NCBI GenBank assembly: GCA_964475205.1
Contig: CAYYVQ010000002.1
Span: 55,302-119,301 of the forward strand
DNA: 64,000 nt
Direction of reading: 5' to 3'
DNA from: CAYSRM01 sp964475205
GTDB taxonomy: Bacteria > Verrucomicrobiota > Kiritimatiellia > UBA8416 > CAYSRM01
A program made the position numbers and the translations under genes. The notes beneath the pieces are model-generated. The model saw only the letters and a program-made list of their open reading frames with translations, did no database searches and had not been told where the DNA came from. Shown piece after piece: positions 34,370 through 43,396 of the stretch (within the stretch, counting starts at the first letter, position 1; each line of letters opens with the position of its first letter).

Positions 34370-35578
34370 CTACTCGACAATCTTGGTAACAGTTCCCGCC
34401 CCGACGGTTCTGCCGCCTTCGCGTATCGCAAACCGCATCTTTTCTTCCATCGCGATGGGCTGTATCAACTCTACATCCATGCTGATGTTGTCTCCGGGCA
34501 TAACCATCTCTACGCCTTCGGGCAGTGTAACATTTCCGGTCACATCAGTTGTCCGGAAGAAGAACTGAGGTCTATAACCCTTGAAAAACGGCGTATGCCT
34601 TCCGCCTTCTTCCTTGCTTAATACGTATACCTCTGCGCTGAATTTGGTGTGCGGGGTGATTGAACCGGGCTTAGCAAGCACCTGGCCTCGTTCCACCTGA
34701 TCCTTCTTAGTCCCGCGGAGCAACACACCAATATTGTCTCCGGCCTGGCCTTCATCAAGCAACTTGCGGAACATCTCCACTCCTGTCGCCGTTGTCTGTA
34801 TGGTATCCTTTAAACCAACGATTTCAACAGGTTCGCCTGTCTTGATAATTCCGCGTTCCACCCTGCCTGTAACAACCGTTCCACGCCCCTCAATAGAGAA
34901 AACATCCTCTATCGGCATCAGGAAATCCTGGTCAATTGCGCGCACCGGTTCCGGGATAGCTGAATCCAGAGCTTCCATGAGTTCGCCAATGCATTCACAA
35001 GCCGGATCATCCGAAGATTCAGCCTTCGTTGCAGACAGCGAATCACCCCTGACTATCGGGATGTCGTCACCTGGATAATCATACTTGGAGAGCAATTCCC
35101 TGACTTCCAGCTCCACCAGATCCAGCAACTCGGGATCATCCACAAGGTCCACCTTATTAAGGAATACCACTATTGCGGGTACGCCAACCTGGCGGGCAAG
35201 CAGAATATGTTCCCGAGTCTGCGGCATGGGACCGTCCGCCGCGCTCACAACAAGTATCGCCCCGTCCATCTGGGCCGCACCGGTAACCATATTCTTGACA
35301 TAGTCCGCGTGCCCGGGACAATCAACGTGCGCATAGTGGCGCTTGTCTGAACTGTATTCCACATGCGATGTGGCAATTGTCAGAATCTTCGTGGCGTCAC
35401 GGCGTCCGTGAGCTTCCGATGCCTTTGCAACTTCATCGTAAGCGATAAAGTCACTCTTCCCTTTCAGCGACTGCACCTTGGTAATGGCCGCGGTCAATGT
35501 CGTTTTACCATGGTCAACGTGGCCAATGGTCCCTACATTCACGTGTGGCATAGTCCGTTCAAATTTTTCTTTAGCCAT
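34370..35578 (-). CDS. tuf: Elongation factor Tu
   Basis: The 402-residue GTPase delivers aminoacyl-tRNA. Motifs are G1 GHVDHGKTTLTAA, G3 DCPGHADYVKNM and G4 NKVD, with VGVPAIVVFLNKVDLVDDPELLDLVELEVRELLSKYDYPGD. The effector region differs in length little from other EF-Tu; a small insertion (ATKAESSDDPACECIG) makes the protein slightly longer than the usual 394-396. Domains II and III contain FSIEGRGTVVTGRVERG, KPGSITPHTKFSAEVYVLSKEEGGRHTPFF and the C-terminal FAIREGGRTVGAGTVTKI. Only one tuf is seen; the site between fusA and rpsJ is empty. Confidence 0.98.
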   Translation of the reverse strand: MAKEKFERTMPHVNVGTIGHVDHGKTTLTAAITKVQSLKGKSDFIAYDEVAKASEAHGRRDATKILTIATSHVEYSSDKRHYAHVDCPGHADYVKNMVTGAAQMDGAILVVSAADGPMPQTREHILLARQVGVPAIVVFLNKVDLVDDPELLDLVELEVRELLSKYDYPGDDIPIVRGDSLSATKAESSDDPACECIGELMEALDSAIPEPVRAIDQDFLMPIEDVFSIEGRGTVVTGRVERGIIKTGEPVEIVGLKDTIQTTATGVEMFRKLLDEGQAGDNIGVLLRGTKKDQVERGQVLAKPGSITPHTKFSAEVYVLSKEEGGRHTPFFKGYRPQFFFRTTDVTGNVTLPEGVEMVMPGDNISMDVELIQPIAMEEKMRFAIREGGRTVGAGTVTKIVE

Positions 35579-35632
35579 CTCTGTTTTCCTCCAACTTTTT
35601 CTTCTTTATGAGTTAATCCCCATTTATACCCG

Positions 35633-35708
35633 TGGAGCCCATGAGCGGGTTTGAACCGCTGACCTCATCCTTACCAAGGATGCGCTCTGCCAACTGAGCT
35701 ACATGGGC
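35633..35708 (-). tRNA. trnT: tRNA-Thr (anticodon GGT)
   Basis: The minus strand gives an acceptor stem GCCCATG/CATGGGC, a D-arm TAGCTCAGTTGGCAGAGC, an anticodon stem-loop ATCCTTGGTAAGGAT with GGT (Thr), a T-arm GCGGTTCAAACCCGC and an encoded CCA end. It is the first transcribed gene downstream of the strong promoter at 35871-35898 and immediately precedes tuf. Confidence 0.97.
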
Positions 35709-35870
35709 GGCTGTCCCGCTCCTCGTCCTGCCGTATCAACCCAGCCTGTACGGCAAAAACAACAGAGCGTAACGCCACCACCGCCTACACGAGCGCAAGC
35801 GCCACTCTGTTGTCTCAAAGAGATATTAAGATGTTATATTCGCTAAGCTAAATACCACAAAAATCGCGTA

Positions 35871-35898
35871 ATATTACCAGACACCGGGACTCTGTCAA
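35871..35898 (-). promoter_or_regulatory. Sigma70-type promoter of the tRNA-Thr/tuf super-cluster
   Basis: On the minus strand a perfect -35 TTGACA (35893-35898) is followed after 16 bases by TAATAT (35871-35876) with an upstream TG one base away (TGGTAATAT, an extended -10). A/T-rich sequence lies on both sides. It points into tRNA-Thr and tuf, about 160 bases ahead of the tRNA, and is the only strong promoter I see for this end of the ribosomal cluster. Confidence 0.75.
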
Positions 35899-35972
35899 AG
35901 GGTTTTTTACAAGAAAATAAACTTTTTTTGAATGCTTTCTTAAAAGAGAAGAATTAACCGCCCGCTGCGCGG

Positions 35973-37226
35973 TCACATATTGTCCGCCACTACCCGTCCG
36001 AACTCGCTGCACTTGACCTCTTTAGCATCATCCATCATGCGGGCAAAATCATATGTTACCTTCCCTGCCTTTATTGCCCCGCCCATACCCTTCAGGACCA
36101 TATCCGCGGCTTCGTTCCACCCAATATGCCTGAGCAGCATCTCGCCGGACAGTATCAGAGAACCCGGATTGACTTTATCCTGCCCCGCGTATTTCGGCGC
36201 TGTTCCATGCGTGGCTTCAAATAGCGCGACGCCGGTTTCGTAATTTATATTTCCTCCGGGCGCTATACCTATGCCCCCCACGCAGGCGGCAAGGGCGTCC
36301 GAAATATAGTCGCCGTTCAGGTTCATAGTAGCAATCACCGAATATTCCCCGGGACGGGTAAGAATCTGCTGCAGAAATGCGTCTGCAATTACATCCTTTA
36401 CCATAACTTTCCCGGCAGGAGGCTCCCAGTCACAATCATCAGCAACAACTGCAACATCCGACATCTGGTTTCGAACAAGATCCTGCCCCCACTTCTTGAA
36501 GCCTCCCTCGGTATACTTCATTATGTTGCCCTTATGGACCAGTGTTACGCTTGGAAGCCCGTTGGTTACAGCATAGTTTACCGCGGCCCTTATGATCCTT
36601 TCAGAACCTTCGCGCGAAACAGGCTTTATGCCTATAGACGATGTTTCGGGAAAACGAATAGATGTCACCCCCATTTCATCCCGAAGAAAATCAACCACCT
36701 TCGCGGCTTCCGGTGTTCCCGAATCCCACTCGATACCGGCATAGATGTCTTCGGTATTCTCTCGAAAAACTACCATCCGAGTAAGATCCGGCCTCTTGAC
36801 CGGCGTTGGAACTCCTTCGAACCATCGAACAGGACGCAGACATACATACAGATCAAGTCTTTGCCTCAGACTTACATTTAAAGACCGGATTCCGCCGCCC
36901 ACTGGCGTGGTAAGCGGTCCCTTGACGGCAACTCTGTAATCTCTTATTGCCTGGAATGTCTCCTCGGGCAACCAGACATCCGGACCGTATACACGCACGG
37001 CTTTTTCTCCGGCGAAAATCTCCATCCACTGAATACTGCGCTCGCCTCCGTAGGCTTTTTCCACAGCCGCATTCCATACGGTCATGGCCGCAGCTGTAAT
37101 ATCAGGACCGATACCGTCGCCTTCTATATAGGGTATTACCGGATGGGCGGGAACCTTCAGCGTTCCGTCTGGACCTGCTTCAATCTTCTGGCCTTCGGCA
37201 GGCGCTTGTATTTTATTGTATTTCAT
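35973..37226 (-). CDS. icd: Isocitrate dehydrogenase (NADP+)
   Basis: The 417-residue TCA enzyme oxidises isocitrate to 2-oxoglutarate. It is of the E. coli type: VIPYIEGDGIGPDI, GGGIRSLNVSLRQRLDLYVCLRPVRWF (containing the Ser that AceK phosphorylates in E. coli), the catalytic FRENTEDIYAGIEW, and THGTAPKYAGQDKVNPGS with Lys-Tyr at the positions that select NADP. It runs in the same direction as the downstream tRNA-Thr cluster but is separated by a promoter, and follows the aconitase gene at a distance of 53 bases, a likely TCA pair. Confidence 0.97.
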   Translation of the reverse strand: MKYNKIQAPAEGQKIEAGPDGTLKVPAHPVIPYIEGDGIGPDITAAAMTVWNAAVEKAYGGERSIQWMEIFAGEKAVRVYGPDVWLPEETFQAIRDYRVAVKGPLTTPVGGGIRSLNVSLRQRLDLYVCLRPVRWFEGVPTPVKRPDLTRMVVFRENTEDIYAGIEWDSGTPEAAKVVDFLRDEMGVTSIRFPETSSIGIKPVSREGSERIIRAAVNYAVTNGLPSVTLVHKGNIMKYTEGGFKKWGQDLVRNQMSDVAVVADDCDWEPPAGKVMVKDVIADAFLQQILTRPGEYSVIATMNLNGDYISDALAACVGGIGIAPGGNINYETGVALFEATHGTAPKYAGQDKVNPGSLILSGEMLLRHIGWNEAADMVLKGMGGAIKAGKVTYDFARMMDDAKEVKCSEFGRVVADNM

Positions 37227-37279
37227 TTCCCTGTCTCCCTTTCCAACTCAATTCGCCGGCGCATATGCTATCGGGCCCA

Positions 37280-39229
37280 TCATATGTTTGCTTCCGCCAT
37301 CCGCACGTAATTCAACAACCCGCCGGCAAGCATTATGTCCCGTTCTCTCGAACTGAGGTCAATGCTAACAGCAATGTCAACTCCCCTGCTGCGGTTTCGC
37401 AGAATCAGGCCTCCTCCAGACTTCAGGCAGTCTATTACCCCTTGAAACTCAAGGTCATCCCCCGATTCCACATTATCATAGTCAATAGCATCTTCAAAAA
37501 CAGCGGGCAATATGCCGAAATTGATAAGATTTGTTCGGTGAATCCTTTCAATCGATTTAGCCAGTACAGCTTTGACGCCCAGGCGCATCGGGCACATTGC
37601 GGCATGCTCCCTGCTCGAACCCTGCCCGTAAGATTCACCGGCAATAATGAAATTCGCCCAGCCATTGTCCATATTCTGCTTTGCCCTCGACACAAACCCG
37701 GCGTCAACTCCTTCAAATACAAAACGGGAGTACTTTTCTATGTTGGACCTGTACTTGAGGCGCGACCCGGCAGGCATAATATGATCAGTAGTTATTTTGT
37801 CGCCCACTTTTATTGACACAACCCCGCGGATGGTCTCGGTCGGCTCCCCGGCTAATGGCACATCGCCTATATTTTCGCTCTTTTCAAGCTCAATAACGGA
37901 ACCGTCATCGGGAGGATATTCCAACATTGAATCGTCGACGTCGAAACTTTCAGGCATGCTTACGATCGGATACTCCAGGTCCTTAACGGAAGCTGCTTCT
38001 GTGAAGCGGCCGCAAAGCGCGGTCAGCGCGGCGGTTTCCGGGCTAACCAGGTATATGCCGGCCGATGGCGTACCCGACCTTCCCTCAAAGTTTCTATTCG
38101 AGGTGCGAACCGATACCGCACCTGTTCCCGGCGATACTGAGTTGCCTATACAGAACCCGCACGCGCTTTCCAATATCCGCGCGCCCGAATCCATCAATCT
38201 CGTCAACAGTCCTTCTTTCGTAATCATTTTCAGAACCTGCCTTGATCCCGGGGCAACGCCAAAACTTACAGATGGATGGATGTGCCTGCCTTCAAGTATC
38301 TTTGCAACAGTCTTCAGGTCTCTGTAAGAAGAATTCGTACAAGAGCCGATAAGAACCTGGTCAACCCGCATCCCGCAAAGCGAAGAAACGGTCGCAATGT
38401 TTCCGGGGGAATGAGGCGTGGCTGCCAGCGGCTCCAACCCGGAAAGATCTATTTCCACTTTTCTTTTGTAAGTTGCGTCTCCATCAGCCTTGAGTTCTCT
38501 CCACATGTGCCCGCGGCCCTGCGCATTGAGAAAAGCCCTGGTGCGCTCGTCGCTTGGAAACACCGAGGAAGTTACGCCGCACTCGGCTCCCATATTGGCA
38601 ATAGTCGCGCGTTCAGGGACGTCCAGCCTTTCAACGGCATCGCCAGCGTATTCAAAAACTGTTCCAACGTTTCCCTTTGTCCCGAATATTTCAAGGATCT
38701 TGAGTATTATGTCTTTTGCCGAAACCCAAGGTCGCATTACCCCTTTCAGTTCGATTTTTACTACATGCGGCATTGTCACGTAAAAGGGTCTGCCCCCCAT
38801 CGCAGCGGCAACGTCGATCCCTCCAGCCCCGATGGCAAGCATCCCTGCGCCCCCGCCAGTAGCCGTATGAGAATCCGAACCAAGCAGGGTCTTTCCCGGC
38901 GCTCCAAATCTTTCGAGATGAAGTTGATGGCAAATACCATTGCCCGGGCGCGAAAACACAACACCGTATTTCGCCGCTGCACTCCTCAGAAAGGCATGGT
39001 CATCTGCATTTTCAGGACCGACCTGAACGGTATTGTGGTCAATGTAACTTACGGCAAGCTCATTTCTCACCCGGTCAAGACCCATCGCCTCAAATTCAAG
39101 GTAGGCCATTGTGCCGGTGGCATCCTGCGTCAAAGTATGGTCAATCTTTAAGCCGACTTCACACCCGGCTTCCATCTTTCCTTCAACCAGATGTTCGGCA
39201 ATAATTTTCTCTACAATTCCTTTTCCCAT
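37280..39229 (-). CDS. acn: Aconitate hydratase
   Basis: The 649-residue enzyme interconverts citrate and isocitrate, with a [4Fe-4S] cluster. It is of the shorter aconitase type (mitochondrial-like/bacterial ~650-residue group). Cluster Cys are in IGSCTNSSYRDL and SACGFCIGNSVSPGTG; the substrate region HTLTQDATG and GSDSHTATGGGAGMLAIGAGG are conserved; the C-terminal swivel domain has KITTDHIMPAGSRLKYRSNIEKYS and GESYGQGSSREHAAMCPMRLGVKAVLAKSIERIHR. ATG 39229 has GGAGG seven bases upstream and is preferred over an in-frame start 13 codons earlier. Confidence 0.96.
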   Translation of the reverse strand: MGKGIVEKIIAEHLVEGKMEAGCEVGLKIDHTLTQDATGTMAYLEFEAMGLDRVRNELAVSYIDHNTVQVGPENADDHAFLRSAAAKYGVVFSRPGNGICHQLHLERFGAPGKTLLGSDSHTATGGGAGMLAIGAGGIDVAAAMGGRPFYVTMPHVVKIELKGVMRPWVSAKDIILKILEIFGTKGNVGTVFEYAGDAVERLDVPERATIANMGAECGVTSSVFPSDERTRAFLNAQGRGHMWRELKADGDATYKRKVEIDLSGLEPLAATPHSPGNIATVSSLCGMRVDQVLIGSCTNSSYRDLKTVAKILEGRHIHPSVSFGVAPGSRQVLKMITKEGLLTRLMDSGARILESACGFCIGNSVSPGTGAVSVRTSNRNFEGRSGTPSAGIYLVSPETAALTALCGRFTEAASVKDLEYPIVSMPESFDVDDSMLEYPPDDGSVIELEKSENIGDVPLAGEPTETIRGVVSIKVGDKITTDHIMPAGSRLKYRSNIEKYSRFVFEGVDAGFVSRAKQNMDNGWANFIIAGESYGQGSSREHAAMCPMRLGVKAVLAKSIERIHRTNLINFGILPAVFEDAIDYDNVESGDDLEFQGVIDCLKSGGGLILRNRSRGVDIAVSIDLSSRERDIMLAGGLLNYVRMAEANI

Positions 39230-39303
39230 TATTTTTCCTCCAAAAAGGGCGGGATTCGCCTTGCACAAAGAAGGGCGGCATGCGTCTCGCCCCTGCCGGC
39301 GGT

Positions 39304-40914
39304 TTATTTGTTTCTGTGGCTGCCGGGCGCATCGCTTATAACAGTTTCATGCGCTTCGGGAAGCAGCCCGGGATAATCAAGAGTATAATGAAGTCCCCGG
39401 CTTTCCTTTCTCAATTGTGCGCTGCGCACAATAAGTTCGGCTACCGCTGCAATGTTCCTGAGCTCAAGGATATCAACAGTAAGCAGATAATCCAGGTAAT
39501 ACTCTCGAATCTCCTGCCTGAGGGTGTGTATCCTTCTCCAGGCGCGCTCAAGACGCTTGCTGCTCCTGACTATTCCCACGTAGTCCCACATGCAGGTTCG
39601 CACCTCGTTCCAGTTGTGTTCAACCACAATCGCTTCATCGCTCGATACAGCCCCGCCTGTTTCCCACCGGGGAAAATCCGGCAGATCTCCAGGAAAATAA
39701 TCTGCGTCCAGGGCCTCGGCCATAAGGTGAGAACATACCAGGGCCTCAAGAAGCGAATTGCTTGCCAGCCTGTTGGCGCCGTGCAACCCGGTGCAGGCGG
39801 CCTCCCCGCATGCCAGCAACCCCGGGATGCTTGTTCTGCCGTCTACCCCGGCGTCGATGCCTCCGCAAAAATAGTGAGCCGCGGGCACGACAGGAACAAG
39901 ATCGCATGCCATGTCTATCCCGAAACTCTTACAGGTGCGATAAATATTCGGAAAACGGCTCATCAGAAACTCTTTTCCTCTGTGCCTTATGTCCAGGTAA
40001 ACACAATGCAGACCCGAAATCTTCATTTCCCTGTCAATGGCCCTTGCGACAATATCACGAGGGGCAAGTTCAGCCCTTGAATCATACTCCTTCATGAAAG
40101 CCCGGCCGCTGCCGTCAAAAAGGACAGCCCCTTCTCCTCTTACAGCCTCGCTTATAAGAAAAGACTTGGCCTCAGGGTGATACAGACAGGTGGGGTGAAA
40201 TTGAATAAACTCCATATTCTTAATCCTCGCGCCGGCCCGCCAGGCCATCGCGACCCCGTCCCCGGTAGCAATATCCGGGTTGCTGGTGTATAAATATACC
40301 TTTCCACCCCCGCCGCTTGCCACCACGGTACATGGCGCGCGCACGGCAAAAACTTCAGAGCTTTTGCAATCAAGAACATAAGCGCCAACACACCGGTTTT
40401 CTCCGGATATTCCAAGCCACCCTGTTGTTATAAGATCAATCACCATGCATCTCTCGTTCATAACAATGTCTGGTGACTCCTGGACACGCTCCAGCAAAAC
40501 TTTTTCAACGCTCTGCCCAGTTACATCCCCGCTGTGCAGAACACGCCTTTTGGAATGCCCCCCTTCCTTGCCGAGATCATATCCGCCGCTTGGAACATCT
40601 TCCCGCTCCGAAAAGCTCATTCCCAGATTCTCCAGTTCGGATATCCGCTTAGGCCCCTCTTCAACAACCTTCCTTACAACATCCGGGTCGCAAAGACCGG
40701 CGCCCGCTTCCAGTGTGTCTTCGATGTGCCTGTCAAAACTGTCACCCGACCCCATTACACACGCAATCCCGCCCTGGGCATAATTCGTATTGCTTTCAGC
40801 GCTGTCCTTCTTGGTCACAACAAGCACCTTGCCTTTTTTAGACAGGTGCAGCGCCGACATGAGACCGGCAATTCCGCTTCCAATTACAAAATAATCAACA
40901 TCCATGGTTTTCAT
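39304..40914 (-). CDS. nadB: L-aspartate oxidase
   Basis: The 536-residue FAD enzyme oxidises L-aspartate to iminoaspartate for de novo NAD synthesis. The N-terminal dinucleotide-binding motif is VIGSGIAGLMSALHLSKKGKVLVV, followed by SNTNYAQGGIA. Substrate and flavin regions include GGHSKRRVLHSGDVTGQSVE, EFIQFHPTCLY, EAVRGEGAVLFDGSGRAFM and GIDAGVDGRTSIPGLLACGEAACTGLHGANRLASNSLLEALVCSH. The start is uncertain; ATG 40914 or 40905 (MDVDYF) is more likely than GTG 40944. nadA and nadC are not in the window. It is followed 74 bases later by aconitase. Confidence 0.95.
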   Translation of the reverse strand: MKTMDVDYFVIGSGIAGLMSALHLSKKGKVLVVTKKDSAESNTNYAQGGIACVMGSGDSFDRHIEDTLEAGAGLCDPDVVRKVVEEGPKRISELENLGMSFSEREDVPSGGYDLGKEGGHSKRRVLHSGDVTGQSVEKVLLERVQESPDIVMNERCMVIDLITTGWLGISGENRCVGAYVLDCKSSEVFAVRAPCTVVASGGGGKVYLYTSNPDIATGDGVAMAWRAGARIKNMEFIQFHPTCLYHPEAKSFLISEAVRGEGAVLFDGSGRAFMKEYDSRAELAPRDIVARAIDREMKISGLHCVYLDIRHRGKEFLMSRFPNIYRTCKSFGIDMACDLVPVVPAAHYFCGGIDAGVDGRTSIPGLLACGEAACTGLHGANRLASNSLLEALVCSHLMAEALDADYFPGDLPDFPRWETGGAVSSDEAIVVEHNWNEVRTCMWDYVGIVRSSKRLERAWRRIHTLRQEIREYYLDYLLTVDILELRNIAAVAELIVRSAQLRKESRGLHYTLDYPGLLPEAHETVISDAPGSHRNK

Positions 40915-41056
40915 AAACGACAACACTCTTTTTCGGCTGGACACCAGGCCTGCTTCTCTGCATAGTCCACTTAGGCATGAAACCGTTCCGGTTAAACAGG
41001 AACAGGCCAGTGCCGGTTAAATCCTTAAACCAGCGAATCTATGTGGAGATACGGTT

Positions 41057-42115
41057 ATGATCAAGGCAAAAGTAGTCGGAGCCTGCGGCTTCGGCGGAGT
41101 CGGAATTATTGAGCTTTTACGACAGCATCCCAAGGCAGAGGTCTCGGCCATTGTAGACATTGAAAACAACGGCAGGACCATGGGTGAGGTGTTTCCTCAC
41201 CTCGCGGGCTTCTGCGATCTGCCGATTCTGCCCCCGGACGATCCCGCTGCGCAAAGCGGTTACGATGTCGTTTTCATGGCAACCCCCGACAGGACGGGGA
41301 TGAACCTGGCCCCGGCAGAAGTCGGGCAAGGAGCAAAAGTGGTCGATTACAGCGGTGATTTTCGTTTCAATAACGAAGAAGCATACGCCGACTATGCCGG
41401 AAGAATCGGGCTCGACCCAGTCCACGCCTGCCCTGAGCTCCTCGCCCGAAGCGCATACGGGCTTCCCGAATTACAGAAAAACTCCATAAACTCGAAAGCG
41501 CAGATAGTAGGCAATCCCGGTTGTTTCGCTGTCAGCTCAACCCTCGGACTCGCCCCCGCGGTAAAAGGCGGGCTCATATCCCTGGATGGCATCATCTGCG
41601 ACTGCAAGACCGGCGTTTCCGGAGCCGGAAGAAAGCCTAAAGAAACTTTTCATTATCCGGCCCGGTACGACAACATGAATGCTTACCGTCTGTCCGGACA
41701 TCAACATGTCTGCGAGATAGAAAGAGGACTGGGAACACTTGCAGGCAACAGCGTGAACATCACGTTTACAGCCCAGGTCGTTCCTCTTTGCCGCGGCATA
41801 ATGTCCACTGTTTACGGAAAGCTCCGCAATGACACTTCCCCCGAAGACGCCTTCGGTGTCTATGCAGAGTTCTACAAAAAAGAACCTTTTGTCCGGGTGT
41901 ACAACGCGGCGTCACAAGTAGGAACAGTTCATGTGCGGGGAACAAATTTCTGCAACCTGGTTGTAAGTGTCGACGAAAGGACCGCACAATTGCGCGTGGT
42001 CTCCTACATCGACAACCTCGTCAAAGGACAGGCAGGTAACGCGCTACAGAACATGAACATCCTTTTCGGGTTGGAGGAAACCACAGGCCTTGATAAACCC
42101 GGCATATATCCCTGA
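41057..42115 (+). CDS. argC: N-acetyl-gamma-glutamyl-phosphate reductase
   Basis: The 352-residue enzyme carries out the third step of arginine synthesis, reducing N-acetylglutamyl phosphate with NADPH. The Rossmann motif is ACGFGGVGIIELLRQHP, and the catalytic Cys lies in VGNPGCFAVSSTLGLAP. Other conserved stretches are DYSGDFRFNNEEAY, YGLPELQKNSI and SGAGRKPKETFHYPARYDNMNAYRLSGHQH. It is divergent from nadB (142 bases between the starts as called) and a TGGAG precedes the ATG. The other arg genes are not in the window. Confidence 0.95.
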   Translation: MIKAKVVGACGFGGVGIIELLRQHPKAEVSAIVDIENNGRTMGEVFPHLAGFCDLPILPPDDPAAQSGYDVVFMATPDRTGMNLAPAEVGQGAKVVDYSGDFRFNNEEAYADYAGRIGLDPVHACPELLARSAYGLPELQKNSINSKAQIVGNPGCFAVSSTLGLAPAVKGGLISLDGIICDCKTGVSGAGRKPKETFHYPARYDNMNAYRLSGHQHVCEIERGLGTLAGNSVNITFTAQVVPLCRGIMSTVYGKLRNDTSPEDAFGVYAEFYKKEPFVRVYNAASQVGTVHVRGTNFCNLVVSVDERTAQLRVVSYIDNLVKGQAGNALQNMNILFGLEETTGLDKPGIYP

Positions 42116-42133
42116 GACCTCTCCGTGCGCAGG

Positions 42134-42248
42134 CGCAGATAGCCGGGTGAAGGCGCATAGACATGCGTCAAGATCGGCTGGCCGGCAAAGTCGTTGAGAT
42201 TAAGTGACATGCACACTCGTAATAGATTTTTATGAATAGATCAGGTTA
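42134..42248 (-). repeat. Truncated copy of the dispersed YTAR-type inverted-repeat element
   Basis: The minus-strand sequence from 42248 down to 42134 matches 63401-63516 on the plus strand with only a few substitutions over about 115 bp. It starts with the terminal motif CCTGATCTATTCATAA and runs through TGCATGTCACTTAATCTCAA to CCCGGCTATCTGCGC. Only the left end of the element is present; the other side stops abruptly about 20 bases from the argC stop codon, so this is a truncated relic. It fills most of the argC-bioY gap. Confidence 0.85.
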
Positions 42249-42270
42249 AAGCCAACAAGGAGAACTGCAG

Positions 42271-42900
42271 ATGCAATACGCGACACCCTTAACAGACAAC
42301 TTTCTGACAATTCGGCAAAAAGCTTTTGCATGGAGAAGCAGCGCTTCTATAGGCAGGATTGCCATGGCAGGAGCAGTAACGGCCTGCGCCACAGGTCTTC
42401 TGGCACAGATCCGAATTCCTCTTCCATGGACCCCCATCCCGCTGACCGGCCAGACCTTTGCTGTCCTTGTAGCCGGGGCGCTTCTAGGCAAAAAGCTGGG
42501 AGCGCTCAGTATGGGCATGTACATGTTTGCAGGCGCAGCAGGAATCCCGTGGTTTGCAGGCGCAGCAGGAGGTCTTGCCGTGCTCACGGGACCAACCGGC
42601 GGATACATAGCCGGTTTTGTCCTTGCTGCCCTGTTCGTCGGCGCCATGGCCGATCGTTTTCCCCTTGCGCGACAATTCTGGCCCATGGCAGGCATCATGC
42701 TTGCCGCGGATTATCTTCTTATTCACGGTCTTGGGATTTTCCAGTTCGGACTCTGGAGTATATGGATCAGCGGACAGTACTCAGGCATCACCGAGCTGCT
42801 GATAAAAGGGACCCTGCCTTTTCTTGCTGTTGACGCAATAAAGATCCTGGCAGCCGCAGCAGTTGCAACCGCCCTGCTCCAGAAAGACAAACAGACATAA
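42271..42900 (+). CDS. bioY: Biotin transporter BioY (ECF S component)
   Basis: The 209-residue, six-helix integral membrane protein captures biotin; BioY works alone or with the EcfAT module. The hallmark is AQIRIPLPWTPIPLTGQTFAVLVAGALLGKKLGALSMGMYMFAGAAGIPWFAGAAGGLAVLTGPTGGYIAGF, followed by further helices ending AVDAIKILAAAAVATALL. The ATG is preceded by AAGGAGAACTGCAG. No bioM or bioN is adjacent, so it may be a solitary or shared-module S component. It is 155 bases from argC, across an old repeat. Confidence 0.95.
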   Translation: MQYATPLTDNFLTIRQKAFAWRSSASIGRIAMAGAVTACATGLLAQIRIPLPWTPIPLTGQTFAVLVAGALLGKKLGALSMGMYMFAGAAGIPWFAGAAGGLAVLTGPTGGYIAGFVLAALFVGAMADRFPLARQFWPMAGIMLAADYLLIHGLGIFQFGLWSIWISGQYSGITELLIKGTLPFLAVDAIKILAAAAVATALLQKDKQT

Positions 42901-43028
42901 TACGGCCAAAGTCGGCTATATCGAGCGCGTCCTCCGTATTCCGTAATCCGTACTAATCCGCAGGGTGACTTTTTCCTTGCAATTTTCCTTTGCCGGGGTT
43001 AACCTCTATAAGTGAACCATATAGATGT

Positions 43029-43381
43029 GGGGGCGACACGGTTTCGACGTGATGGTTGAAGCTGTGGTTGCGCGTCGAGGACTCCTGGTTGGCCTCGTTA
43101 ATCATCCAGGGAAATAATAGTTGCTGACAACGAGTTAGCTCTCGCGGCTTAAATAAAGCCGTGCGTCTTCCCGCTAACGCCTGCTAGGCGGTGCAAGGCG
43201 ACGACAGCAGGCTGGTCCTGAAGCAGTGCGATCTGGCCTAAGGACGAGACATTTTGTGATCGCTGGTTCCGTGCGTGGCCCGCTCACTGGCAGCGGACGG
43301 GACGAGATTAAACAGTGAGCTACACGCGTAGAAGCTGCAGTGACTCCACTGCGGACGGGGGTTCGACTCCCCCCGCCTCCA
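43029..43381 (+). ncRNA. ssrA: tmRNA (transfer-messenger RNA)
   Basis: A GGGGGCGACACGGTTTCGAC start and a GGTTCGACTCCCCCCGCCTCCA-type end form the tRNA-like half: acceptor GGGGGCG pairs with CGCCTCC, with a G-U pair, discriminator A at 43381, and no encoded CCA. The tag reading frame runs from GCT at 43123 to TAA at 43150-43152, after AATAGTT, and encodes ADNELALAA (with the charged Ala first, AADNELALAA). Its end is the canonical LAA degradation signal. The middle contains several pseudoknot-capable GC-rich blocks. SmpB, its partner, is not in the window. Confidence 0.95.
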
Positions 43382-43396
43382 TTCCATCTGCAGCTT

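Noticed and set aside
42004..42216. 70-codon minus-strand frame running from the repeat into the 3' end of argC
   Set aside because: Its first half is repeat sequence also found at 63436 in a different continuation, and its second half is antisense to argC; most likely not a gene.
42901..43028. A promoter for ssrA
   Set aside because: CTATAAG at 43006-43012 could be a -10 box, but no convincing -35 at the right spacing was found.
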